This document shows positions 24,470 through 32,484 of a stretch of 64,000 nt of DNA, one piece after another. Location: the NCBI RefSeq assembly GCF_008727875.1, contig NZ_VTWS01000005.1, positions 248,001-312,000 of the forward strand. The letters run 5' to 3'. The stretch's first letter is position 1. Each line of letters begins with the position of its first letter. The translations under genes were made by a program, and so were the position numbers. The notes below the pieces were generated by a model. The model saw only the letters and a list, made by a program, of their open reading frames with translations, ran no database searches and had not been told where the DNA came from. The DNA is from Larkinella humicola. GTDB taxonomy: Bacteria; Bacteroidota; Bacteroidia; Cytophagales; Spirosomataceae.

Positions 24470-25384
24470 TTATAATTTAAAAGGAAGCTGGCTATTTTTT
24501 GCGGGTTTGCGATTTTTAGTTAAATCTTCATACACGGTTCGTGAGTTTAGTTCTTTGACAACCCCACGCTTGTCAACAAGCCGAAACCAGAAACAAAGCC
24601 AATCGCGTACCTCAGTTGCTTGATTTCTAATCTCACCTAATTCCAGTGCTTGCCTGAATAAATATCCAAGACTATTTTGCTGGGCACGAACAGCGAAGTA
24701 AGAAGGACTCCCACTTACTTCACCACGTAGAAGAGCTTCCAATTCTTCAGAAATATTCTCACAAATTCCAGTTAAAGCCTTCAAAAGTCCTTCTATTGCT
24801 TTCTCAGTGATATTTAATGCTATGGGATGGTCATTTTCAGTAAGCACTACATTTTCATTTTTATTTATCACACCATAAAACCTAATTCTGTTTTGTAGCC
24901 AATTTAAAAACCCAGACCAGGCAAATGCATTGCCATAACAGCTAATTTGCCCTATAAGGGTTTTGGGCTCTACCTCACTATCGCCTTTAAAATCATTGTA
25001 ATAATTATCATTTTCTTCTCGGTCATCCTTTATTATATCACCTTTATCATTAAAAGAATTTGCCCAGTTTTGAGCTAAATTTTCAATTATTTGTGAACGA
25101 CTTTGAGTTCTTACCTCTTGCCATCGTCGGAAGTTGCGAAAAATATCACAGTAATCGTGGTATCGACTCTCAAGGTAAGGTACTGCCTGTTTTTCAGGAT
25201 AGAGCATTATAGATAATTCTGCTTCAATAGAAGCAATCAAATTATCTATTTCGATATCTGCGATCAATTCGATCGCAGATATCGAGAAGTCAATTTTTTT
25301 GATTCGTTCACCCTTGGTAATAGTTATTCTTTCTAGCAAATTAATTTCCAATTCAACCTTTTTTAATTTTTGTTGCTGCTCCAT
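24470..25384 (-). CDS. Uncharacterised 304-aa protein next to the integrase
   Basis: Not recognised. Largely helical, acidic in the middle (DREENDNYYNDFKGDSEVE), with no signal peptide or membrane segment. Residues 48-72 contain a short amphipathic repeat (ISAIELIADIEID) encoded by an inverted DNA repeat. It starts 11 nt downstream of the integrase stop, on the same strand, so it is probably cotranscribed. It could belong to excision, replication control or superinfection functions. Confidence 0.55.
   Translation of the reverse strand: MEQQQKLKKVELEINLLERITITKGERIKKIDFSISAIELIADIEIDNLIASIEAELSIMLYPEKQAVPYLESRYHDYCDIFRNFRRWQEVRTQSRSQIIENLAQNWANSFNDKGDIIKDDREENDNYYNDFKGDSEVEPKTLIGQISCYGNAFAWSGFLNWLQNRIRFYGVINKNENVVLTENDHPIALNITEKAIEGLLKALTGICENISEELEALLRGEVSGSPSYFAVRAQQNSLGYLFRQALELGEIRNQATEVRDWLCFWFRLVDKRGVVKELNSRTVYEDLTKNRKPAKNSQLPFKL
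25251..25285. repeat. 15-bp inverted repeat inside a gene
   Basis: TCGATATCTGCGATC (25251-25265), AATTC, and its exact reverse complement (25271-25285). It lies in the 5' third of the 304-aa gene and gives a stable hairpin in DNA or mRNA. Function unknown. Confidence 0.6.
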
Positions 25385-25395
25385 TAGATTGAAGA

Positions 25396-26637
25396 TTATT
25401 TTTTCTGTTCAAGAAACGATGTTAATAAACTGGCATACTGAAGTTTCACCTCATCCTCAAAGCTGTCAAGATAATTTTCCGTCGTTCGAATATCCTGATG
25501 CCCCAAACTCTCACTGATGAATTCAATAGGCGCTCCGGATCGCTTTAAAACCGTACTGAACGAATGTCGAGCGGTGTAAGTCGTTATTTCTTTGTTGATA
25601 CCCAAGGCCTCAGCGATCCGGCCGATATATTTATTAATGGTCTTGACAAATTGCTGCACGGCTGCTAATTCCCGTTCGGCGCTCATACCAGGTTCTAGAA
25701 TACCAAAAACGTACCTATGCGGTGTAGCAGGTTTTTGTCCCCATTTAGTGATAATTCGCCAAACATCGTCCGTAATAGCTACCACGATCGGCTTTACTTC
25801 TCGTTTGGTCCGCTCAGTTTTTGCCCGAACAAATCGAATTTGTTTTGATCCAATTTGCTGATATGTCAATCGGCACATATCCTTTGGGTTCATCCCATTG
25901 CAGAGGTAAGAGAAAAGCCATAGATCTCGAGCTCGATCTTCCGCACTCATTGGCTCAGCCTGGTAGTGGAATATCTTCTCGATATCAGCAAGGGTAAGTG
26001 CCTTCTTTACATTTCGACCTGTAGGGATTTGGTACCGGCGCTTTGTAAACGGATAATTTTCCCGGTCAATGCCCCCGTCTTCGATCGCTCTGTTATAAAT
26101 TGTCCGTAGTGATCGCAAATAAATACCAACAGTAGTAATAGAATTGCCAATACTTAACATCCATTTTTCAAATCCTTGTAACCATTGAGGGGTAACATCA
26201 CGATAAGATAGCAGAGCTTTGCTTTGGTGGTAATTTTGTATAGCGTTTAGAGCACATCTGTAACTACTTCCCGTTCCCGCTCGACCTTCGTTGGTAAGCT
26301 GCTCAATGTAACGATCGAATCCTGCAAATACACTGTTGGATGGAGCTTCTACTGTACCTGCATAACGAGTCTCAAATTCTTCAAACGTAAATACTGGTAA
26401 ATCGCGAATAACCTTTTCGGCCCGCTTGCATGCAGTTTCGAGTAAAGCCTTAGTATCCTTGATGAAATCTTCGCGAGGTTTTGGTTTGCCAACTTTTTCC
26501 CACTGTGATTCCGTTAAGTTGATGTTGGTCGTGTAGTACTGTTGCTTCCGTTTGAAAGTGACCCGTAATTTGACCGGATAAGTACCGTCATTCTTCTGGC
26601 GCCGGGTATCTAGGTATAGGCTGACAATCCCACTCAT
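25396..26637 (-). CDS. Tyrosine recombinase / integrase
   Basis: 413 aa from Met 26637 (MSGIVSLYLDTRRQ). The longer frame to 26766 would translate the arm-type repeats as FVCKFVCK, so it is rejected. N-terminal arm-binding domain (residues 5-90), SAM-like core-binding domain (100-200) and catalytic domain with the R (CNGMNPKDMCRLTYQQ region), TARHSFSTVLKRSG and GHQDIRTTENYLDSF (Tyr nucleophile) segments. It integrates and excises the island at a tRNA-Asn 3' end, whose fragment lies 200 bp upstream of the start. Confidence 0.9.
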   Translation of the reverse strand: MSGIVSLYLDTRRQKNDGTYPVKLRVTFKRKQQYYTTNINLTESQWEKVGKPKPREDFIKDTKALLETACKRAEKVIRDLPVFTFEEFETRYAGTVEAPSNSVFAGFDRYIEQLTNEGRAGTGSSYRCALNAIQNYHQSKALLSYRDVTPQWLQGFEKWMLSIGNSITTVGIYLRSLRTIYNRAIEDGGIDRENYPFTKRRYQIPTGRNVKKALTLADIEKIFHYQAEPMSAEDRARDLWLFSYLCNGMNPKDMCRLTYQQIGSKQIRFVRAKTERTKREVKPIVVAITDDVWRIITKWGQKPATPHRYVFGILEPGMSAERELAAVQQFVKTINKYIGRIAEALGINKEITTYTARHSFSTVLKRSGAPIEFISESLGHQDIRTTENYLDSFEDEVKLQYASLLTSFLEQKK

Positions 26638-26703
26638 AAAAGCTTCTTGATGGTTTGTCAACTTGAGATCGGCTGAGTTACCGATAATCAGAAGGTTAAA
26701 CCA

Positions 26704-26725
26704 TTTGCATACAAATTTGCATACA
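26704..26725 (+). repeat. Paired 10-bp repeats, putative integrase arm sites
   Basis: TTTGCATACA at 26704-26713 and 26716-26725, matching the pair at 3646-3667 with the same 12-bp period and orientation; only one of the two spacer bases differs. They lie between the integrase start and the right attachment core, where arm-type binding sites are expected, and could also serve integrase autoregulation. Confidence 0.65.
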
Positions 26726-26837
26726 AATAGCTCATAAAAACAAGTGGGAAGACGAAAAAATATCATTAATAATTACTTAATTACCTGTTTATTAGTCTTA
26801 TTACGAAACGAGGACGAAGTAATGAAAAACAAAAATT

Positions 26838-26885
26838 TCTGACTGTTAATCAGAGGGTCGCTGGTTCGAGCCCAGCTTCGGGAGC
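26838..26885 (+). tRNA. 3' fragment of tRNA-Asn (GTT), right attachment site
   Basis: Anticodon stem TCTGA/TCAGA with loop CTGTTAA (anticodon GTT), variable region, T arm GCTGG-TTCGAGC-CCAGC and acceptor strand TTCGGGA. The D arm and 5' acceptor strand are absent: the upstream sequence is AT-rich island DNA. It is therefore not a functional tRNA but the displaced or element-borne part of the target. Its last 14 bases repeat the left core. Confidence 0.85.
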
Positions 26886-26911
26886 ACTTGATGTTTTCAG
26901 AGTTAGTTAAC

Positions 26912-26935
26912 CGCCCTCGAAAGGGGCGTTTTTTT
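26912..26935 (+). terminator. Terminator after the tRNA fragment
   Basis: CGCCC-TCGAAAG-GGGCG hairpin followed by seven Ts. Placed as the natural terminator of the original tRNA-Asn gene; it may also insulate the chromosome from the island. Confidence 0.75.
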
Positions 26936-26982
26936 GCTTTATAGGCATTTTCTATCTGTTCATCGGGCCACCTAAGCGAGGT

Positions 26983-27936
26983 TTAAAAGGTAGACAGTTC
27001 ATCATTCTGCTGCTGCATCAACTTTTGAATAGCGGGCGGCAGGTCGGGGTCTTCACCCCGCAGCCGCAATACGGCCAGTTCCTTCATTTTCGATTCGAAG
27101 ACAATATCCACTTCTTTCCCATATGTATGAACCGGCGAATAGAGCCAGTCGGCATGGGCTTCACGTCGGGCGTGGGAATCCTCCCGATCCTGACGCGAAT
27201 CTGAGTAGTGGAAAACCGGTCGGACATCCCAGGTGGCGTATGCGGTCAGGAATGCTTCTTCTTCGGTCTGGTAGCCGGGATTCAGCGAATGGTGAAAATA
27301 ATCGAAGACAACCGGAATGCCGATGGCTTCGTAAATCGGCACCAGATCAGCCACCGTATACAGGCTGGTCCGGTCGTCATTTTCTACCGTCAGCCGGGCG
27401 CGCAAGTTGGCCGAAAGCAAGCTAAAATTCTGCGCAAACCGCGCCAGCGTGGCGGTTTTATCACCGTATGTCCCGCCCACGTGAATGTTGATCTTGTTCC
27501 AGTGGGAGGGTTTGAGTCCCATGAGGTCGAACATCTCCGACTGATACTCCAGATCTTTGAGGGTATTGGCCAGCACGCTGCCCTGGCCGGCCAACTGATT
27601 GAAGGGGCCCGGGTGCGTGGTCAGGCGAATGGGCCGACGGCCGATTTCTTCCAAGGTGGCCCGAATTTCGGTGAAGTCCGGCAGATCGGCGATGCGGTAC
27701 TCGGACGCCCACGGAAACAGGTCCGACGAAATGCGAAACAGCCTGAAACCGTGCTCGATATTCCAGTCAACGATCGCTAACAAATCCTGTACGTTTTTCA
27801 GTGCCAGTTCGGAAGCATACGCCAGGCCTTTTTGGACAAAGGTCTTTTTGATCATGCCCCGATTGGTCGTGATCTGGCGGGCTTGAAGGGTCAGATTAAT
27901 ACAGGCATAGCCCATGTTGAGTAGCGTCGGCGTCAT
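26983..27936 (-). CDS. uvsE: UV-damage DNA endonuclease (UvsE/UvdE)
   Basis: A 317-aa protein. Matches the TIM-barrel UV damage endonuclease family: N-terminal MGYACINLTL, FRISSDLFPWASE, RLTTHPGPFNQLAGQ, NIHVGGTYGDK, LTVENDDRTSLY, VVFDYFHHSLNPG and FHYSDSR carry the conserved His, Glu and Asp metal ligands. It nicks DNA 5' of pyrimidine dimers and starts alternative excision repair. First chromosomal gene beyond the island; GC-rich, unlike the island. Transcribed towards the tRNA fragment. The 219-bp gap to 28156 is the probable shared promoter region with the divergent Nudix regulator. Confidence 0.9.
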   Translation of the reverse strand: MTPTLLNMGYACINLTLQARQITTNRGMIKKTFVQKGLAYASELALKNVQDLLAIVDWNIEHGFRLFRISSDLFPWASEYRIADLPDFTEIRATLEEIGRRPIRLTTHPGPFNQLAGQGSVLANTLKDLEYQSEMFDLMGLKPSHWNKINIHVGGTYGDKTATLARFAQNFSLLSANLRARLTVENDDRTSLYTVADLVPIYEAIGIPVVFDYFHHSLNPGYQTEEEAFLTAYATWDVRPVFHYSDSRQDREDSHARREAHADWLYSPVHTYGKEVDIVFESKMKELAVLRLRGEDPDLPPAIQKLMQQQNDELSTF

Positions 27937-28155
27937 GTTGCTTTAACCACAAACCGACCCGTACGGTTTTGCAAAACCGGCGACTTCCTGCTTCCCACCG
28001 GGGACTTTAGGATACAGAGTACAAGTCAGTACAACCTACACACCACCTCCAAACCACCCTTCCACGAATTGTGTGACGCCATGGCAGGTCAATCATGGGG
28101 CTTTATTAGTACATTCGCGAAACCGAATTGGCCTGGGGTACCTTCCCGTTAGTTT

Positions 28156-28842
28156 ATGTTAGATCAATACAAACAGCAGCAACCGTACCTGGTGGCGCTG
28201 GATTCCATTATTTTCGGGTTCGATGGCGAAAGCCTGAAAGTGTTACTGGTAAAACGGGGACTGGAAGAAAAAACCTGGTCGCTGATGGGCGGCTGGTTGC
28301 AACCCGAAGAAAGTCTGGAGCAGGCAGCTAGCCGGATTTTATTTGACCTGACGGGCCTCACGAACGTGTATCTGGAGCAACTTCACGCCTTTGGGAATCC
28401 GGATCGTGACCCGATCGTTCGGACGGTTTCGGTGGCCTACTTTTCGCTCGTTAAGATTACTGATTACGAGTCGAAAATCTCGGGGGCCTTCCAGGCCCAG
28501 TGGTTTTCGATCTATGATTTGCCCCCCTTGCTCTTCGACCACGGCGATATGGTCGACCTGGCCATCAAGCGGCTGCGCTACAAAGCCGCCCAGCACCCGA
28601 TCGGTTTTGAACTCCTGAACGATAAATTTACGATTCCCCAACTCAAGAAACTCTACGACGCCATCTACAATACTGAGTTCGACAAACGAAATTTCAGCCG
28701 CAAAATTCTGTCGACCAACTTGCTGATCAAATTGACGGAAAAACAGAAAGGATTCTCGAAACGTGGTGCCTTCTACTACACGGTCGACGCCGAGAAGTAC
28801 CACCTCGTCTCCGATTCGTTTTTGAACTTTATCCCCAATTAA
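28156..28842 (+). CDS. Nudix-type transcriptional regulator (AraR/NrtR-like)
   Basis: A 228-aa protein. Residues 1-140 have a Nudix fold with GGWLQPEESLEQAA but the catalytic box is degenerate (RILFDL where REUxEE is expected), so it senses and does not hydrolyse. Residues 150-228 form a winged helix (LNDKFTIPQLKKLYDAIYN, FDKRNFSRKIL, GAFYYTVD). This is the architecture of NrtR and of the Bacteroides arabinose regulator AraR. Directly upstream of xylA, it probably senses a pentose or pentose phosphate and controls xylose use. Confidence 0.85.
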   Translation: MLDQYKQQQPYLVALDSIIFGFDGESLKVLLVKRGLEEKTWSLMGGWLQPEESLEQAASRILFDLTGLTNVYLEQLHAFGNPDRDPIVRTVSVAYFSLVKITDYESKISGAFQAQWFSIYDLPPLLFDHGDMVDLAIKRLRYKAAQHPIGFELLNDKFTIPQLKKLYDAIYNTEFDKRNFSRKILSTNLLIKLTEKQKGFSKRGAFYYTVDAEKYHLVSDSFLNFIPN

Positions 28843-29140
28843 TTACCTATTTCCGCGAACACTTCCCGGCATAATCCTATTCTTCTCAAGGATAAGAAAA
28901 TTTTGTCGAAAAATTTTTTAGTTGTCTTATTGACAATTAAAAAATAAGCGTCAACTTTACAATTATTATAAAGTGTCAGAATGACACAAGTAAACGATGC
29001 CGGTTTTGCTGACGCTGCGGACTGGCGTTTGGTCCCTTTGGCGTTCAACCCGATCCAGCGAAAACGCTTTTTAACCCGTTCGGCCTAAAATCCTCCATTA
29101 GAACCCCTGAATTGACCATTATTTAACCAACCTACAACGC
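28843..29140. promoter_or_regulatory. xylA upstream region with dyad operators
   Basis: GTGTCA-GAA-TGACAC at 28973-28987 and TTGTC-TTATT-GACAA at 28922-28936 share TGTC/GACA half-sites and lie in an AT-rich stretch before xylA. They are candidate binding sites of the adjacent Nudix regulator. No supported gene occupies the gap. Confidence 0.5.
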
Positions 29141-30472
29141 ATGACAACCATTGCATTAGGAGAAAAGACGTATTTCAAAGGAATTGAAGCCATCGCCTAC
29201 GAAGGCCCCAAATCGAAGAATCCGCTGTCGTTCAAATGGTATAATCCCGATCAGCTCATTGGTGGCAAAACCCTGCGGGAACAGCTACGCTATGCGGTTA
29301 GCTACTGGCACACTTTCACCGGAGCGGGCGGTGACCCCTTCGGCCCCGGAACGCGCGTTTTTGCCTGGGATCAACACGCCGATGCCAACGTACGGGCCCG
29401 GATGCGGATGGATGCGGCATTTGAATTCATCACCAAGCTGGGCGTTCCCTACTACTGCTTTCACGATATTGATCTGGTCGATGAAGGTTCCAGCGTGCAG
29501 GAATACGAAAAACGCTTGCAGAACATTGTCGAATACGCCCAACAGAAACAGAACGAAACCGGCGTGAAACTCCTCTGGGGCACGGCGAACGTTTTCTCGA
29601 ACCCGCGCTACATGAACGGAGCGGCTACGAATCCGGATTTCGCGGTGCTTGCCTACGCCGGAACGCAGGTCAAAAATGCCATCGATGCCACCATTACGCT
29701 GGGTGGTGAAAATTACGTCTTCTGGGGTGGTCGGGAAGGCTATATGTCCCTGCTGAACACCAACATGAAGCGGGAAATCGAAAACCTGGCGCAATTCCTG
29801 ACCATGGCGCGGGACTACGCCCGGAAGCAGGGCTTCAAAGGGACGTTCTTCATCGAACCGAAACCGATGGAACCGACCAAACACCAATACGACTTTGATG
29901 CGGCAACGGTGATCGGTTTTCTGCGGCAATACGGTTTGGACAAGGATTTTCAGTTAAACATCGAAGTGAACCACGCCACGTTGGCGGGTCACACGTTCGA
30001 CCACGAATTGCAGGTCGCAGCCGATGCCGGTATGCTGGGCAGCATCGATGCCAACCGCGGTGATAACCAGAACGGCTGGGATACCGACCAGTTCCCGATC
30101 AATCTCTATGAATTGGTGGAAGCGGCTTTGGTCATTCAGCAGGCCGGTGGCATCAAACCGGGCGGTATCAATTTTGACGCCAAAGTTCGCCGGCCTTCCA
30201 CGGACCTGGACGATCTGTTCATTGCCCACATCAGCGGCATGGACGCTTTTGCACGGGCTTTCATCGTAGCCGATAACCTGCTGCGCGATTCCGACTACCT
30301 CAAATTCCGGACGGAGCGGTATGCTTCCTTTGACGAAGGGCAGGGCAAAGCCTTCCGGGAAGGAAAACTGACGCTGGAAGACTTGCGCAGCTACACCGTC
30401 GAGAAGGGTGAGCCGCAAGCCCGGAGCGGAAAGCAGGAATGGTTGGAGAGTCTCATCAATCAGTACATCTGA
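29141..30472 (+). CDS. xylA: Xylose isomerase
   Basis: A 443-aa protein, the usual length for the Bacteroidota-type enzyme. Motifs: [13 protein letters not shown] (catalytic His, Asp), [34 protein letters not shown] (metal Glu), and [20 protein letters not shown] (metal Asp cluster). Cytosolic; converts D-xylose to D-xylulose for the pentose phosphate pathway. It follows its probable regulator and is separated from it by a dyad-containing gap. It provides the catabolic outlet of the xylan locus that follows. Xylulokinase is not in the window. Confidence 0.95.
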   Translation: MTTIALGEKTYFKGIEAIAYEGPKSKNPLSFKWYNPDQLIGGKTLREQLRYAVSYWHTFTGAGGDPFGPGTRVFAWDQHADANVRARMRMDAAFEFITKLGVPYYCFHDIDLVDEGSSVQEYEKRLQNIVEYAQQKQNETGVKLLWGTANVFSNPRYMNGAATNPDFAVLAYAGTQVKNAIDATITLGGENYVFWGGREGYMSLLNTNMKREIENLAQFLTMARDYARKQGFKGTFFIEPKPMEPTKHQYDFDAATVIGFLRQYGLDKDFQLNIEVNHATLAGHTFDHELQVAADAGMLGSIDANRGDNQNGWDTDQFPINLYELVEAALVIQQAGGIKPGGINFDAKVRRPSTDLDDLFIAHISGMDAFARAFIVADNLLRDSDYLKFRTERYASFDEGQGKAFREGKLTLEDLRSYTVEKGEPQARSGKQEWLESLINQYI

Positions 30473-30575
30473 TCGGTTAGCGGGTTCCGGCTCACCTCCT
30501 GGTTGGCTTAATCAGGAGGTGAACCGTACCACAATTTGTATCGTGCTTTTATCCATATTCCATCCAGCAAGCTCT

Positions 30576-31151
30576 ATGACTTTCCAGGACCAGGCGTTAT
30601 GGCGATCCTTTCGTGAAGGCGAAAAAAAGGCATTAGGTCAATTGGTTGAGCGCTACTACCGCGTGCTGAAGCACTATGGATTAAAATTTAGGGTGGATGA
30701 AGCCGTGGTGGAAGACGCCATTCAGGAGTTGTTCCTGCAACTCTGGCAAAACCGCCTGCAGATCAATGAAACCGAATCGGTTAAACATTATTTATTAAAA
30801 GCCCTGCGGCACCACATTCTGCAATCGGTACGGCTACAGAAACGGCTGGCCTTTGAGGAACTGGATTGGGACACGTCCATCCCGGACGAAGCTGATTCTG
30901 AAACGCTACTGATTCATCAGGAATCCTTCGCCAGCCTGACCAAAGCCATACAGGCCCAGTTGGCTTCTCTGCCCGCTCGTGAACGGGAAGCCTTATACCT
31001 CCGCTATTACGAGAATTTATCCATTCCGGAGATTGCCGAGACAATGCACGTCAACCGGCAATCCGTTTCTAATTTCCTGCAAAAAGCGCTCAGTAAATTG
31101 CGCAGTCGGTGGCTGGCTCCCCTCTCCTACCTGATTTGTATTATTTTTTAA
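30576..31151 (+). CDS. ECF sigma factor (FecI-like)
   Basis: 191 aa from the ATG at 30576; an earlier in-frame start would extend into the xylA 3' end and lacks domain character. Region 2: FREGEKKALGQLVERYYRV, DAIQELFLQLWQNR. Region 4: LASLPAREREALYLRYYENLSIPEIAETMHVNRQSV, an HTH. It directs RNA polymerase to the SusC/SusD operon under control of the next gene, a FecR anti-sigma factor, 73 nt downstream. Position and pairing are typical of glycan-utilisation loci. Confidence 0.9.
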   Translation: MTFQDQALWRSFREGEKKALGQLVERYYRVLKHYGLKFRVDEAVVEDAIQELFLQLWQNRLQINETESVKHYLLKALRHHILQSVRLQKRLAFEELDWDTSIPDEADSETLLIHQESFASLTKAIQAQLASLPAREREALYLRYYENLSIPEIAETMHVNRQSVSNFLQKALSKLRSRWLAPLSYLICIIF

Positions 31152-31224
31152 AAAAATTTCCTTTCAGAAGGGTATCGTTCGGCTCTATCTTCATACTATC
31201 AATGAAAATAAGCGAAAAGTACCA

Positions 31225-32295
31225 ATGGGCCTGCCACATGACGATCTTTCGAGCGTTGAAGATTTCTTAGGAAATGACGCTTTCCGGACCTGGATTACCG
31301 AAAAACGGCCGGAGGATCAAGCGCTGTGGCAGACCTGGCTGGCGCTGCATCCCGAAAAAAGAGAACTCTATGAGGAGGCTGTGGCTACCTTTCTGGTTCT
31401 CCAGGGAAAAACCGCAACGATTACGAAGGAAGCGGTAAAAGAAAAATCCGAAGCCATTCTGGATCAGTTGCCCGATGCTTCAGGGCATCCGTTCCTGTTT
31501 CGCAGGCAGTGGGCGCAATGGCTGTCGGCCGCAGCCGTCGTTGGTCTGCTGGTCTGGTGGCAACTCGGCAAACCCGTTTTGCAATCCGCAAACGTTACCA
31601 GAAATTCCGAAGAGCAGGCAGTTCGTGCAGAAAGCTGGAAATTGGTAAAGAACACCACCAACCAGAGTCGGGTCGTGCTCCTGCCGGATCATTCGTCGGT
31701 GTTGCTGTCGTCGGGTAGCCAGGTGCGGTTTCGGAAACAGATGAAGGCTGGATCCCGGGAGGTTTATCTGGAGGGCGAAGGCTTTTTTGAGGTAACCAAA
31801 AATCCGACCCGGCCTTTCATCGTCTACACCCACAACCTGACCACGAAAGTACTGGGAACCAGCTTCCAAATCCGTTCTTTCGACCAGGAAACCACGGCGT
31901 TTGTTAAAGTAAAAACGGGCAAAGTAACGGTTTCGACCGTTCAATCGCCGGAGAAATCGGTTGTGCTGACGGTGAATGAAGAACTTCAGGTCGGTGCCCC
32001 GTCCAGTCCATTGGTGAAGCAGAAAAGCCTGCTGGTAGACGAACAGCCATTCGCTCCCGTCACGCAGCACTATGTTTTCAATTATAAACCGGTAACCGAA
32101 ATTTTTGATCAATTGGAAGCGGGCTATCATATGCCGATCCAGTATGAACGGAACCTACTTAAGAATTGCACGTTCACCGGTCAACTGAACGACGTCCCTT
32201 TTCTTGAAAAAGTCCGGTTGATCTGCCTAACCATCGAGTCTACCTACGAACTGGTTGATAATCAGGTAATCATCCATAGTCGAAGCTGTGATTAA
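31225..32295 (+). CDS. FecR/DUF4974 anti-sigma factor
   Basis: A 356-aa protein. Cytoplasmic N-terminal domain (residues 1-85, RPEDQALWQTWLALHPEKRELYEE); a transmembrane helix at about 93-110 (WLSAAAVVGLLVWWQ); periplasmic FecR beta domain (VVLLPDHSSVLLSSGSQVRF to about 260); C-terminal DUF4974 domain (FNYKPVTEIFDQLEAGY) that meets the STN domain of the transporter. It holds the ECF sigma factor until the SusC-like protein reports glycan binding. Confidence 0.9.
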   Translation: MGLPHDDLSSVEDFLGNDAFRTWITEKRPEDQALWQTWLALHPEKRELYEEAVATFLVLQGKTATITKEAVKEKSEAILDQLPDASGHPFLFRRQWAQWLSAAAVVGLLVWWQLGKPVLQSANVTRNSEEQAVRAESWKLVKNTTNQSRVVLLPDHSSVLLSSGSQVRFRKQMKAGSREVYLEGEGFFEVTKNPTRPFIVYTHNLTTKVLGTSFQIRSFDQETTAFVKVKTGKVTVSTVQSPEKSVVLTVNEELQVGAPSSPLVKQKSLLVDEQPFAPVTQHYVFNYKPVTEIFDQLEAGYHMPIQYERNLLKNCTFTGQLNDVPFLEKVRLICLTIESTYELVDNQVIIHSRSCD

Positions 32296-32484
32296 TCGCG
32301 TTTCTATTCTTAACCACCCTATTCTTATGATCAAAACAACTCGCTCTCTCCTACCCTAAAAGGGGATTACCCCCGCTTCACGTTTTTACGACCCTTTGTG
32401 TCAAGCCACCCATTCTCCCTCAACAGGAGGGTTCAGGAATCATTTTGCCCTTATTTTTTAAACACGTTAAAAACGCATACATCG

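Larger units (their letters stand above)
3584..26885. mobile_element. Integrated island, satellite-like, with defence cargo
   Basis: About 23.3 kb bounded by a 14-bp direct repeat of a tRNA-Asn 3' end. The same double TTTGCATACA motif occurs 49 bp inside the left core and about 147 bp inside the right core. Right-hand modules: tyrosine integrase, excisionase-like HTH, PrimPol-VirE replication protein, iterated motif, small terminase, large-terminase stub, tail-like protein. Left-hand modules: anti-phage-type cargo. There are no relaxase, coupling protein or Tra genes, so self-conjugation is unlikely. Base composition is clearly more AT-rich than the chromosome to the right. It could be a phage satellite, a gutted prophage or a mosaic of both. 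Confidence 0.75.

Noticed and set aside
26838-26885. Functional tRNA-Asn gene
   Set aside because: The D arm and 5' acceptor strand are missing; only the anticodon arm to the 3' end remains.
3584-26885. Integrative conjugative element
   Set aside because: No relaxase, coupling protein, VirB4/TraG or other transfer genes are present; the gene content points to a phage-like element.
28839-29048. 69-codon minus-strand frame upstream of xylA
   Set aside because: Lies across the regulatory gap, has no domain and covers the dyad operators.
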